Source of the DNA: CAWJTN01 sp963845895
GTDB lineage: Bacteria > Patescibacteriota > Microgenomatia > UBA1406 > GWC2-37-13
Assembly: GCA_963845895.1 (NCBI GenBank)
Contig: CAWJTN010000001.1
Location: 496,001 to 560,000, forward strand
Direction: 5' to 3'
DNA: 64,000 nucleotides
Made by a program: the position numbers and the translations under genes. Shown here in pieces: positions 56,322 through 63,803 of this stretch. A model generated the notes under the pieces. That model was not told where the DNA came from. It did not search any database and saw only the letters and a list, made by a program, of their open reading frames with translations. Each line of letters opens with the position of its first letter. Position 1 is the first letter of the stretch.

Positions 56322-58080
56322 TCTATTTAATTTATTTTCCAAAAACACAAACAGAAAACAAAATGGCGCAGTGGTAAACGGAATGCAGAATGTTGCAGAC
56401 TTTTTAGCCAAAGGAGCCGTTTCTACAAAAGATGTTATAGCGCCTTCTTTTATTGAGGTTGATTTTAATCATCTCAAAATTGACGATAAGTATTACAGAA
56501 CCCTATATGTCGTGGGTTATCCCCGTTACGTTTCGGCCAACTGGTTGTATCCCTTAATCACATTCGACCATCCATTATATATCTCAATGTATATTTATCC
56601 AACAGAGGCAAAGGTTGTTCTTGAGGATTTAAAAAGAAAAATTGCCGAGATGGAAGCAACTATTGAAAGCGACATAAAAGCAGGGAAGGTTGTCGATCCA
56701 ACCGTGCAGGTGGCTTTAGATGATGCTTTAGCCCTTCAGGCGGAGTTGGCAAAAGGAGCTGAAAGATTTTTTCAGTTCGGTCTTTATATTACAATCCCCG
56801 CAGACAATCTTGATGAACTAAATAGAGTAAGTAAAGAGATAGACTCGGTTCTTTCCTCCCTTCTTATTGTTGGAAAACAGGCAACTTTAGAGATGGAGGA
56901 GGGGTTTAAATCCACCCTTCCCATGTTCTACGACAAACTAGCGGTTTGGAGGAATATAGATACAACCTCTTTGGCGATGACCTTTCCATTTGCAACGGCT
57001 TCATTGACAAAAAATGAGGGAATCCTTTATGGGATGAATGAACATGATGGAAGCTTAATAATCTTTGACAGATTTATGTTGGAAAACGCCAACTCAGTAA
57101 TACTGGGGAAGTCAGGCGGAGGAAAAAGTTTTCTAGTAAAACTAGAGTCTTTGAGGCTTTTAATGATGGGAACGGACGTTTTGATAATAGATCCTGAAAA
57201 TGAATACCAAAAACTAACCCAGTCTGTAGGAGGAGAATTTGTAGAATTTTCGTTAAGTTCACAGTATAAAATTAATCCTTTTGATTTAACGACAGTTAAT
57301 CCAGAACCGGATGAGTTGACAAATAAAATTTTAGACCTTCACTCTTTAATGAAGGTAATTATGGGTGATCTGACTCCATCTCAAGACGCACTTTTAGATA
57401 GAACCCTGGTTCTAACATATAGAGAAAAGGGTATAACCCAGGACCCAGAAAGTTTTAAAAATGAACCTCCACTCCTAGAGGATTTGTATAAAATTTTAAT
57501 AGGAATGGAAACACCTGAAGCAAAGGAATTATCAGACAGACTTGAAAAATTTGTCAAGGGCTCTGCCTCTGGAATCTTTAATCAGCAGTCAAACTTTGAT
57601 ATTAAAAACCCATTTACAGTATTTGGCATAAGGGATCTGGAAGAGAATATGAGGCCTGTAGCCATGTATATAGTTCTTGACTATATTTGGAATAGGATAA
57701 GAAAAGACAAGAAGAAAAGGTCGCTTGTTGTAGATGAGGCGTGGTATTTGATTAAACAAAAAGAGTCAGGGGCATACCTGCATAGTTTTGCCAAAAGGGC
57801 AAGAAAATATCAACTAGGGTTGACGACCATAACTCAAGACGTCGAAGATTTCTTATCGACCGACGAAGGAAAAGCAATTATCACTAACTCCAGCTTACAG
57901 GTGATTCTTAAACAATCGACGGCCGCAATTGATAAGATCTCCGAAACTTTTTATCTGACAGGTGGAGAAAAACACTTTCTTTTATCAGCCGGAGTGGGAG
58001 AGGGACTATTTTTTGCCGGCCATTCGCATGTAGGATTTAATGTAATAGCGTCTGATGAGGAAAGAACTCTGATTGAGTAA
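56314..58080 (+). CDS. VirB4-like ATPase (DUF87/TraC family)
   Basis: A 588-residue secretion ATPase. Walker A is ILGKSGGGKSFLVKLESLRLL (about residue 265), Walker B SLVVDEAWYLI, and the conserved ITQDVEDFLSTDEGKAIITNSSLQVILKQS. VirB4 powers type IV secretion channels. With PrgI-like, VirB2-like and the split N-terminal gene it forms a partial machine; VirB6, VirB8 and a relaxase are not in the window. Such loci in CPR cells may serve DNA or protein transfer with host cells. Confidence 0.9.
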   Translation: MANLFNLFSKNTNRKQNGAVVNGMQNVADFLAKGAVSTKDVIAPSFIEVDFNHLKIDDKYYRTLYVVGYPRYVSANWLYPLITFDHPLYISMYIYPTEAKVVLEDLKRKIAEMEATIESDIKAGKVVDPTVQVALDDALALQAELAKGAERFFQFGLYITIPADNLDELNRVSKEIDSVLSSLLIVGKQATLEMEEGFKSTLPMFYDKLAVWRNIDTTSLAMTFPFATASLTKNEGILYGMNEHDGSLIIFDRFMLENANSVILGKSGGGKSFLVKLESLRLLMMGTDVLIIDPENEYQKLTQSVGGEFVEFSLSSQYKINPFDLTTVNPEPDELTNKILDLHSLMKVIMGDLTPSQDALLDRTLVLTYREKGITQDPESFKNEPPLLEDLYKILIGMETPEAKELSDRLEKFVKGSASGIFNQQSNFDIKNPFTVFGIRDLEENMRPVAMYIVLDYIWNRIRKDKKKRSLVVDEAWYLIKQKESGAYLHSFAKRARKYQLGLTTITQDVEDFLSTDEGKAIITNSSLQVILKQSTAAIDKISETFYLTGGEKHFLLSAGVGEGLFFAGHSHVGFNVIASDEERTLIE

Positions 58081-58083
58081 ATT

Positions 58084-58719
58084 TCAGCTTCTTAATAATT
58101 TTTTAACCTCATTATCCTCAACTTGAGGGAAGTGTTCGTAGAATTGAGAGACTGCGCCGAAAGCTATATCCTTGTGAAGTATAAATTGTTTTTCTACCCC
58201 TGTGATATAAAAATCTACTGGAGCTACAGGGATGGTTAAATATATAGATTTCGGCTTTTTAGATTTTAGATATAAGATGGCCGCCTTTACAGTTGCTCCG
58301 GTTGCTATTCCGTCATCAACCAGAATAATAATTTTATTTTTTAGCCTTCTCGAATATGATGATTTTTTTATCTCAAATCTTTTAAGATAAGAATTGAACT
58401 TCACCTTAGCTGTTTCAATTTGTTTGCTTATTGAAATATTGTCCAGGCCAATTGAGTTAACAACTCTTTTTTCTAAATAAACAATATCAAAACATAAAGC
58501 CCCAATCGCAAGTTCAGGACTTTCAGGGGCAGGAATTTTGCTTACAACCAAAGGAAGGTGATTAACTTGTAATCCTTTAGCGATAATGTCTCCGACTATT
58601 ATTCCTCCACGAAGTAAGGAGACAACAAGAACCCTACGTTTATTTTTTTTAATTTCCTTATTCTGAAAGAGTCTAACTAAAAGTTTCCTCCCGGCCTCTT
58701 GTCGGTCTTTAAATATCAT
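58084..58719 (-). CDS. Phosphoribosyltransferase
   Basis: A 211-residue type I PRTase. The PRPP-binding motif IIILVDDGIATGATVKAA is clear, and the N-terminal VVSLLRGGIIVGDIIAKGL is the flexible-loop region. FGAVSQFYEHFPQV near the end matches the group of uncharacterised PRTases that resemble an orphan erythromycin-esterase-neighbour type. Substrate base unknown. Confidence 0.85.
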   Translation of the reverse strand: MIFKDRQEAGRKLLVRLFQNKEIKKNKRRVLVVSLLRGGIIVGDIIAKGLQVNHLPLVVSKIPAPESPELAIGALCFDIVYLEKRVVNSIGLDNISISKQIETAKVKFNSYLKRFEIKKSSYSRRLKNKIIILVDDGIATGATVKAAILYLKSKKPKSIYLTIPVAPVDFYITGVEKQFILHKDIAFGAVSQFYEHFPQVEDNEVKKLLRS

Positions 58720-58761
58720 CGAGTATATTCTATAATATAAATCTAATTTATTAAAATATTT

Positions 58762-58813
58762 GATTACGGATTACGCATTACAAACTTAATACGTAATTCG
58801 CAATTCGTAATTC
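58762..58813. repeat. Imperfect inverted repeat of ATTACG/CGTAAT units
   Basis: GATTACGGATTACGCATTAC (58762-58781) is an imperfect inverse of the stretch at 58792-58813 (GTAATTCGCAATTCGTAATTC reversed). It lies between the phosphoribosyltransferase start and the tRNA gene. Confidence 0.5.
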
Positions 58814-58840
58814 ATTAATAGATAATTCTTAAAAAAGTTA

Positions 58841-58916
58841 GGGCCCGTAGTTCAGCGGCAAGAACATTACACTGGCAGTGTAAAGATCACCGGTTCAAAT
58901 CCGGTCGGGTCCACCA
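58841..58916 (+). tRNA. tRNA-Ala (anticodon GGC)
   Basis: The 76 bases fold as a full cloverleaf: acceptor GGGCCCG/CGGGTCC with the G3-U70 pair that identifies alanine tRNAs, D loop TTCAGCGGCAAGAA, anticodon stem TTACA/TGTAA enclosing CTGGCAG (anticodon GGC, reads GCC/GCU), T arm CCGGTTCAAATCCGG, and encoded CCA. Confidence 0.95.
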
Positions 58917-58930
58917 AGCTGAGCTTGGTG
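58912..58930 (+). terminator. Hairpin after the tRNA
   Basis: CACCAAGC-TGA-GCTTGGTG forms a strong stem starting at the tRNA CCA end; a second small hairpin (GGTTCGCT/AGCGGACC) follows. No clear T run follows, so termination is uncertain; a role in tRNA 3' processing is possible. Confidence 0.45.
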
Positions 58931-59065
58931 ATTGGTTCGCTAAGCGGACCCACATTATTTTCTAATCTCAAACCCAGCAAAAACAGCTATCGGTTATAAA
59001 GGTTCTAATTCTAGTCTCCAAGATTACGCTTTTTCAATCTTATTCGCAGATTCCGGTGGAGTTAT

Positions 59066-59686
59066 TCACAACGAATTTTTAACGATCTGTCCTATATAAC
59101 CGCCAGGATGAGTCTTGATTAAATTTTTCAACATAAAACCTCTTTTTTTATGGAGGGCAATTGCTAGAGCGTCTCCTAAAACTAAAGAGGCTGTAGTGCT
59201 AGTAGTTGGAACAATACTGAAATTCTTATTTTCATTTTCTTTTACTACAAAAGTTAAAATAGAAATATCAGCAATCTTTGTTAAAGAAGAATGGTCTCTA
59301 GATGTGATCGCAATAATTTTATTATTTAAATTTAAGCTTTTTAGATGAGCTAGGAAATCTAATATTTCTTTAGTTTCTCCACTATTTGAGAAAATAATCA
59401 ATATATCATTTTTTAAAATTTTACCAAAGTCACCATGGAAAGCTTCGCTTGGATGAAGAAAATAGCTAAAAACTCCCATACTACATAATGTTGCCGATAA
59501 TTTTTGAGCGATTATTCCAGATTTACCGATTCCTACAGTTATAATATTGTGTCCATTAGCACTATAAAGTAACTCAACCGCTTCAATAAAAGAAGACCCT
59601 AAATTTTTTTCAAGGTTCAAAAGATTATTTATAACTTCTCTGATAACGATACGTCCAGTATGTAGAATATCATGTCGTCCATTCAT
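59066..59686 (-). CDS. SIS-domain sugar-phosphate isomerase (KpsF/GutQ-like, no CBS)
   Basis: A 206-residue protein with the KpsF/GutQ signature: ITVGIGKSGIIAQKLSATLCSMG, HPSEAFHGDFGKI, IIFSNSGETKEILDFLAHLK, and VPTTSTTASLVLGDALAIAL, ending THPGGYIGQIV. KpsF interconverts arabinose-5-phosphate and ribulose-5-phosphate. The CBS domains of the long forms are absent. It is last in the cassette of 59066-62597, so the substrate may be a different ketose phosphate. Confidence 0.88.
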   Translation of the reverse strand: MNGRHDILHTGRIVIREVINNLLNLEKNLGSSFIEAVELLYSANGHNIITVGIGKSGIIAQKLSATLCSMGVFSYFLHPSEAFHGDFGKILKNDILIIFSNSGETKEILDFLAHLKSLNLNNKIIAITSRDHSSLTKIADISILTFVVKENENKNFSIVPTTSTTASLVLGDALAIALHKKRGFMLKNLIKTHPGGYIGQIVKNSL

Positions 59687-59699
59687 ATGTATAGATTAT

Positions 59700-60347
59700 T
59701 TATATAGATTGGATTAACTTTAAATTAATATCCGCTAACGATTTTATTCTAAGAGTTTTAAATTGCAATTCATTAAGGAGGAAATTTTTGTTTAGAAATA
59801 AACTTTTTATTCCTGCTTTTTTCGCTGCTTTTATTCCATTAATACTATCTTCTATGATAAGACATTCTTTATTTGACACTCTTAACCTAGCTGCTGCATA
59901 AATAAAAAGGTCGGGGTTAGGTTTTCCTTTTTTAACCATTTCAATAGTGATGATCTTATTTTTAAATATTTTTAGTAAATGAAACTTTTCCAAAGCCTTC
60001 TTTATGTATCTTAATCTCCCTGAAGATACGATGGCACAAATGTATTTGTGATTTACTAGTAATTTAATAACTCTTTTAGCCGATGGCATCAAAATTAGTT
60101 TTTTATCTAATGTTTTAAAAAATATTCTATCATGTTCTTTAAGTAATTTTTCCCAAGTTTGTTTAACACCGAAATATTTTATGTAAAATAAAAATGTATC
60201 CTTCATACATAATCCTAGAGTCTTATCAAAAACTACTTTTTTAAGAATAAAACCACATTTTTTTATGACTTTTTTTTCAACAAAGAAATGGAAGTATTCA
60301 GAGTTAACAATGACACCGTCAAAATCAAACAAAACAGCTTTTATCAT
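59700..60347 (-). CDS. HAD-family phosphatase (beta-phosphoglucomutase-like)
   Basis: A 215-residue HAD protein: motif I VLFDFDGVIVNSEYFHF (catalytic Asp), motif II AIVSSGR, motif III KKGKPNPDLFIYAA (Lys), and IIEDSINGIKAAKKAG (acidic pair). The helical cap of the beta-phosphoglucomutase group is present. It ends 13 bases before the SIS gene start; it should remove phosphate from, or move it on, a sugar or polyol made in the cassette. Confidence 0.88.
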   Translation of the reverse strand: MIKAVLFDFDGVIVNSEYFHFFVEKKVIKKCGFILKKVVFDKTLGLCMKDTFLFYIKYFGVKQTWEKLLKEHDRIFFKTLDKKLILMPSAKRVIKLLVNHKYICAIVSSGRLRYIKKALEKFHLLKIFKNKIITIEMVKKGKPNPDLFIYAAARLRVSNKECLIIEDSINGIKAAKKAGIKSLFLNKNFLLNELQFKTLRIKSLADINLKLIQSI

Positions 60348-60349
60348 AG

Positions 60350-61201
60350 TTATTTATCAACATCGACCCCATCGAAATTAGTTATATCTTTAAAAAAATC
60401 TAAACATAGTGCTTTATCTTTCCATTGATATTTTCCTGTTCTAATGAAAAAATTCGAATATTTTCTTAAAAATCGTTTCAATAATTGGATATTATATACT
60501 GTGTTGAATTCAGGACTAGATAAATATGTGGAATACATTGAATTGAGACTTTTCATGTTATTTTTGGGGTTTGATTGTGCAAAATAGCTTAAAAAATATA
60601 AAAATCCGGCCATCTCGAATTCAATCGCCTCAGGCCCCCATATTTTCATATCAAAGTCTATGAAAGCGAGCTGTTTATCGTCTATAATTAACTCATTTGG
60701 ACCCCATCGATCTCCTATTATTATACGTTTCCCATGAGCTTTTATAAGTTCTTCGATCACAAAATCTGTAAAATGTAAGGCTTTACTCTCTCCCTTTCCC
60801 CAATAATCAGATAAAGTTCTCGAATTTTCTAAGTATTCAATTAATAGAACATCGCCTTCTGCAAATAAGGGTACAACTGCAGGAATATTGTTTCTTGATA
60901 AACTCTTAGCAAAGTCTAGCTGCTCGGTAGGATTTCGTAGACTCAAACCGTTTATAGGATTGGTTAAAAAACCAACTCCTTCATATTCCGCTTTGACTCT
61001 TGGTAATGCTTCCTCTCTTCCGGCGGGATTTATTCTCCTTAATATATATCTTTTACCATTAGCGCTTTCTAATAATAAACAAGTATTTAGGTCACCTTGT
61101 GGCAAATATTTATTGCTATTGAAAAGAGGAAATTCTAATTGATAGAGTAAAGGATCTTGTTTCTGACGAAGCATCAAATAATGAATTAATTCTCCGCGCA
61201 T
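60350..61201 (-). CDS. Aminoglycoside-phosphotransferase/LPS-kinase-like protein
   Basis: A 283-residue protein kinase-like fold. LLLESANGKRYILRRIN holds the ATP Lys, LLIEYLENSRTLSDYWGK the hinge, IIIGDRWGPNELIIDDKQLAFIDFDMKIW the catalytic loop (Asp and Asn) and the DFD-type Asp for metal. EFEMAGFLYFLSYFA follows. It likely phosphorylates a small hydroxyl compound, perhaps the substrate of the neighbouring SIS and HAD enzymes; two bases separate it from the HAD gene. Confidence 0.75.
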   Translation of the reverse strand: MRGELIHYLMLRQKQDPLLYQLEFPLFNSNKYLPQGDLNTCLLLESANGKRYILRRINPAGREEALPRVKAEYEGVGFLTNPINGLSLRNPTEQLDFAKSLSRNNIPAVVPLFAEGDVLLIEYLENSRTLSDYWGKGESKALHFTDFVIEELIKAHGKRIIIGDRWGPNELIIDDKQLAFIDFDMKIWGPEAIEFEMAGFLYFLSYFAQSNPKNNMKSLNSMYSTYLSSPEFNTVYNIQLLKRFLRKYSNFFIRTGKYQWKDKALCLDFFKDITNFDGVDVDK

Positions 61202-61214
61202 TGTTAAGAAATCT

Positions 61215-62597
61215 TTAAGAGAAATTACTTAAAACCTTCTCCATAATATTGAAGCTAATTTTAAGTTCTGTCTCGGTAATTACTATAGGAGGTTTTATTA
61301 TTAACGTACTCTTAGAACTTCTTACGAATACTCCGTTATCGAGTAATTTTGTTTGTATTTTTTTTGTTAGTTCTACATTCGGTTTTCTTTCTTTATCAAC
61401 AATATCCAATCCCCGAATGAGACCATCTCCTTTGATATTTGTAATTAATCCTTTCGAATTGTAAAGTAATTTCTTCAAATAAGAATACAACAAATTACTT
61501 TTATAAGAAAACGTTGATATTAAACCAGTTTTTAACTCTTTTTTTAAGTTGTTTGGTAAACAGGATGGAATTTGATCATCGGGTATACCTAATAATCTAT
61601 CCATGACGGCATTTGATGCAACTAACGATCTTATATCAGCTCCATTAGTCTTTGCGCCTTCATTTTCTTTAATATCTTGATAAGTAGCATCTGAAATGAG
61701 AACAGATAGGGGCCCATTACCAGCTGTTATCGCCTTACTTAGGGTAATTAAATTTGGTGAAACTCCATAACGTTCTGCTGCAGTCATTTTTCCCAACCAG
61801 CCAAATCCTGTTTGAACCTCATCAAAAATTAGAGCTATTCGAGTGTCTTTACAGATTTGTTCTAACTCTTTAATAAAAGCTTTTGAAGGAGTATTAACAG
61901 AGTTATTGACTTGTATCGGTTCGATAATTACCGCAAATACTTTACTGCTTATTTCATATAGCTTTTGCAGAGTTTTTTTATCACTTTTTGTCATTTCATC
62001 CTTGTCTATATGATATGAGTTAGTCGGCGCATCTAAAAATATAACTGGAGGAGCTTCTTTTATCAGAAAACGATTTTTAATTAATAAACCTGACATAATA
62101 TAAGCAGAGAGACCCTGTCCATGATATGAGTTCTTAAAAGATATAAGAATGTTTTGTCCTTTCCTTCGGTGTTTGTATGCTGCAAGAACGGCTAATTCGG
62201 TAACATCAGTACCATTACATTGCCTATGGTTTATAACTCCATTTTTAAATCCTGTTACATCTAAAATTCTCCTTGCCACTTTATAGTAATATTCACTCCC
62301 GAGTTTTGTAGTTAAAAAAGATGGTCTATTGCTAAATAAATAGGCAATTAAATTAACATTAACCCAAGGATCATTTTGTCCTAGTATGCAGTTCACAGTC
62401 ATAGAAGCTAAATCTATCAATCTGCCTTTATTTGTATGCAATGTAGCCCCATTGCCCGATAAAGCAACGATATTCGTTGGTATAATACATTCACTTAAAA
62501 AATTCGAACCATTCTTTATTAGAGAGAAATCAAGGTTATGTGGATAATATTTACTTTCTAATGACTTAGCAATCTCGTAAAGATTATTAACTATCAT
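61215..62597 (-). CDS. Class III PLP-dependent aminotransferase
   Basis: A 460-residue fold-type I aminotransferase: LIDLASMTVNCILGQNDPWV near the N-terminus, SYHGQG (PLP phosphate), VIIEPIQVNNSVNTPSKAFI, ALIFDEVQTGFGWLGKM (the Asp that pairs with PLP N1), and LITLSKAITAGNGPLSVLI with the Schiff-base Lys. It resembles lysine/ornithine or diaminobutyrate aminotransferases. As the first gene of the cassette it could make an amino sugar or amino alcohol surface group. Confidence 0.88.
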   Translation of the reverse strand: MIVNNLYEIAKSLESKYYPHNLDFSLIKNGSNFLSECIIPTNIVALSGNGATLHTNKGRLIDLASMTVNCILGQNDPWVNVNLIAYLFSNRPSFLTTKLGSEYYYKVARRILDVTGFKNGVINHRQCNGTDVTELAVLAAYKHRRKGQNILISFKNSYHGQGLSAYIMSGLLIKNRFLIKEAPPVIFLDAPTNSYHIDKDEMTKSDKKTLQKLYEISSKVFAVIIEPIQVNNSVNTPSKAFIKELEQICKDTRIALIFDEVQTGFGWLGKMTAAERYGVSPNLITLSKAITAGNGPLSVLISDATYQDIKENEGAKTNGADIRSLVASNAVMDRLLGIPDDQIPSCLPNNLKKELKTGLISTFSYKSNLLYSYLKKLLYNSKGLITNIKGDGLIRGLDIVDKERKPNVELTKKIQTKLLDNGVFVRSSKSTLIIKPPIVITETELKISFNIMEKVLSNFS

Positions 62598-62812
62598 ATA
62601 TAAAGCCTATTATAGCAATATAAAATTAATTTTCAACATCCATCCCTAAAATAAAGCCTGATTAAGTATAAAGGGTTCTGAATCCATCTCAACGGTTACC
62701 TGTTAATATAAGGAATCTGTGCGTAATTGTGGTTATAAAAGGTCCGAACAGCTTCAAGTTCGCCAACAAATTGTTACAACGGGCCAAACCTTCTCAACCT
62801 GTTAGGACGGTT

Positions 62813-62836
62813 TACCCTGAGCGAAGTCGAAGGGTT
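62813..62836. repeat. Inserted palindromic repeat with an empty-site partner
   Basis: TACCCTGAGCGAAGTCGA and AGGGTT interrupt a region that is otherwise alike to 63763-63800: CAACC, TTAG, CGGTT, AGA, CTT, TGATATA in the same order. The copy at 63763-63800 lacks these 24 bases, so they look like a recent insertion. Confidence 0.6.
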
Positions 62837-62847
62837 AGAACTTCTGA

Positions 62848-62853
62848 TATACT
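62848..62853 (+). promoter_or_regulatory. -10 hexamer TATACT
   Basis: TATACT ends 7 bases before ATG at 62861; the similar region at 63763-63800 has TATAAT in the same place. Confidence 0.55.
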
Positions 62854-62860
62854 TTTCAAT

Positions 62861-63274
62861 ATGAAAATTATTCTATGCGGATCACTTAGCAAAGCAGATG
62901 ATATATTAAGAGTAAAAAATGAGCTGGAGAAAAAAGGACACGATGTTGAAATTCCTGAAGGTGTAAAACGGCCAGAAATAAGAGTAACTTCTAATGCAAC
63001 AATTAGTGAAAAAGCAAACATAAAGATAAAATATGATCTCATTAAGAGATATTATAAAAAGATAAAAAAATATGATGCAGTACTGGTTGTCCATCCTGAA
63101 AAGAATAGAATAAAAGGGTATATCGGCGGGAATACTTTCATCGAAATGGCTTTTGCTCATGTTCTTAATAAACCTCTTTATTGTTTGCATGAACTACCTC
63201 AAATGGATTATCTTCCTGAAATGTTGGCAATGAAACCAATTGAACTTAATGGGAATTTAGACAATATAAAATGA
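62861..63274 (+). CDS. Nucleoside 2-deoxyribosyltransferase-like protein
   Basis: A 137-residue protein: MKIILCGSLSKADDILRVKNELEKKGH, YDAVLVVHPEK, and YIGGNTFIEMAFAHVLNKPLYCLHELPQ, the family's pattern with the Glu nucleophile in the FIEMAFA helix. It may break or exchange N-glycosidic bonds of deoxynucleosides or bind nucleotides. ATG at 62861 is chosen; the longer frame from 62729 runs through the inserted repeat. It overlaps the Nudix gene by 4 bases. Confidence 0.8.
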   Translation: MKIILCGSLSKADDILRVKNELEKKGHDVEIPEGVKRPEIRVTSNATISEKANIKIKYDLIKRYYKKIKKYDAVLVVHPEKNRIKGYIGGNTFIEMAFAHVLNKPLYCLHELPQMDYLPEMLAMKPIELNGNLDNIK

Positions 63275-63708
63275 AGGATACTAAAAGAAAACCAGGCGTT
63301 GGAGTAGCTGTTATTGTAAGGAAAGATAATAAGGTACTTCTTGGAAAAAGAAAAAGTTCTCATGGAGCAGGTACATGGCACTTTCCTGGAGGGAAATTAG
63401 ATTTTTATGAAGAGTTAGAAGATTGTGCAAAACGTGAAGTTGAGGAAGAAACTGGTATTAAAATTAAAAATATTAAATTTGTCACAATTACTAACGATAT
63501 GTTCAAATCAGAAGATTTACATTATGTAACTATCTTTATGGTTTGCGATCACGAAAGCGGAGAACCGACAATAAAAGAGCCAGAGAAATGTAAAGTATGG
63601 GGTTGGTTTGAATGGAACAAATTACCAAAACCCTTATTTTTACCCATCATTAATCTTCAAAAACAGAACTATAATCCATTTACAAATAGGAAATTATTTC
63701 TAAAATAA
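63271..63708 (+). CDS. Nudix hydrolase (MutT-like)
   Basis: A 145-residue Nudix protein with an intact box: GGKLDFYEELEDCAKREVEEETGI (G-x5-E-x7-REVEEETG). GVGVAVIVRKDNKVLLGKRKSSHGAGTWHFPGG precedes it. It is likely a dNTP or nucleoside-triphosphate sanitiser and is coupled by overlapping ATGA to the deoxyribosyltransferase-like gene. Confidence 0.92.
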   Translation: MKDTKRKPGVGVAVIVRKDNKVLLGKRKSSHGAGTWHFPGGKLDFYEELEDCAKREVEEETGIKIKNIKFVTITNDMFKSEDLHYVTIFMVCDHESGEPTIKEPEKCKVWGWFEWNKLPKPLFLPIINLQKQNYNPFTNRKLFLK

Positions 63709-63719
63709 GTCCCCACATA

Positions 63720-63735
63720 GTTTACAAATGTAAAC
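63720..63735. promoter_or_regulatory. Palindrome GTTTACA-AA-TGTAAAC
   Basis: A perfect 16-base palindrome in the spacer between two Nudix genes, with the same core as the operator at 9127-9150. Confidence 0.4.
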
Positions 63736-63791
63736 CGATTACTACAAAGCTACAAATTACTTCAACCCATTAGAGCGGTTAGAGCTTTTGA

Positions 63792-63797
63792 TATAAT
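63792..63797 (+). promoter_or_regulatory. -10 hexamer TATAAT for the last Nudix gene
   Basis: TATAAT ends 6 bases before the GTG start at 63804. Confidence 0.55.
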
Positions 63798-63803
63798 TTT
63801 TTC

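Noticed and set aside
58931..59065. A short plus-strand frame (…AIGYKGSNSSLQDYAFSILF…) between tRNA and the SIS gene looks protein-like
   Set aside because: No start codon or clear homology, and it overlaps the SIS gene end; at most a gene remnant.
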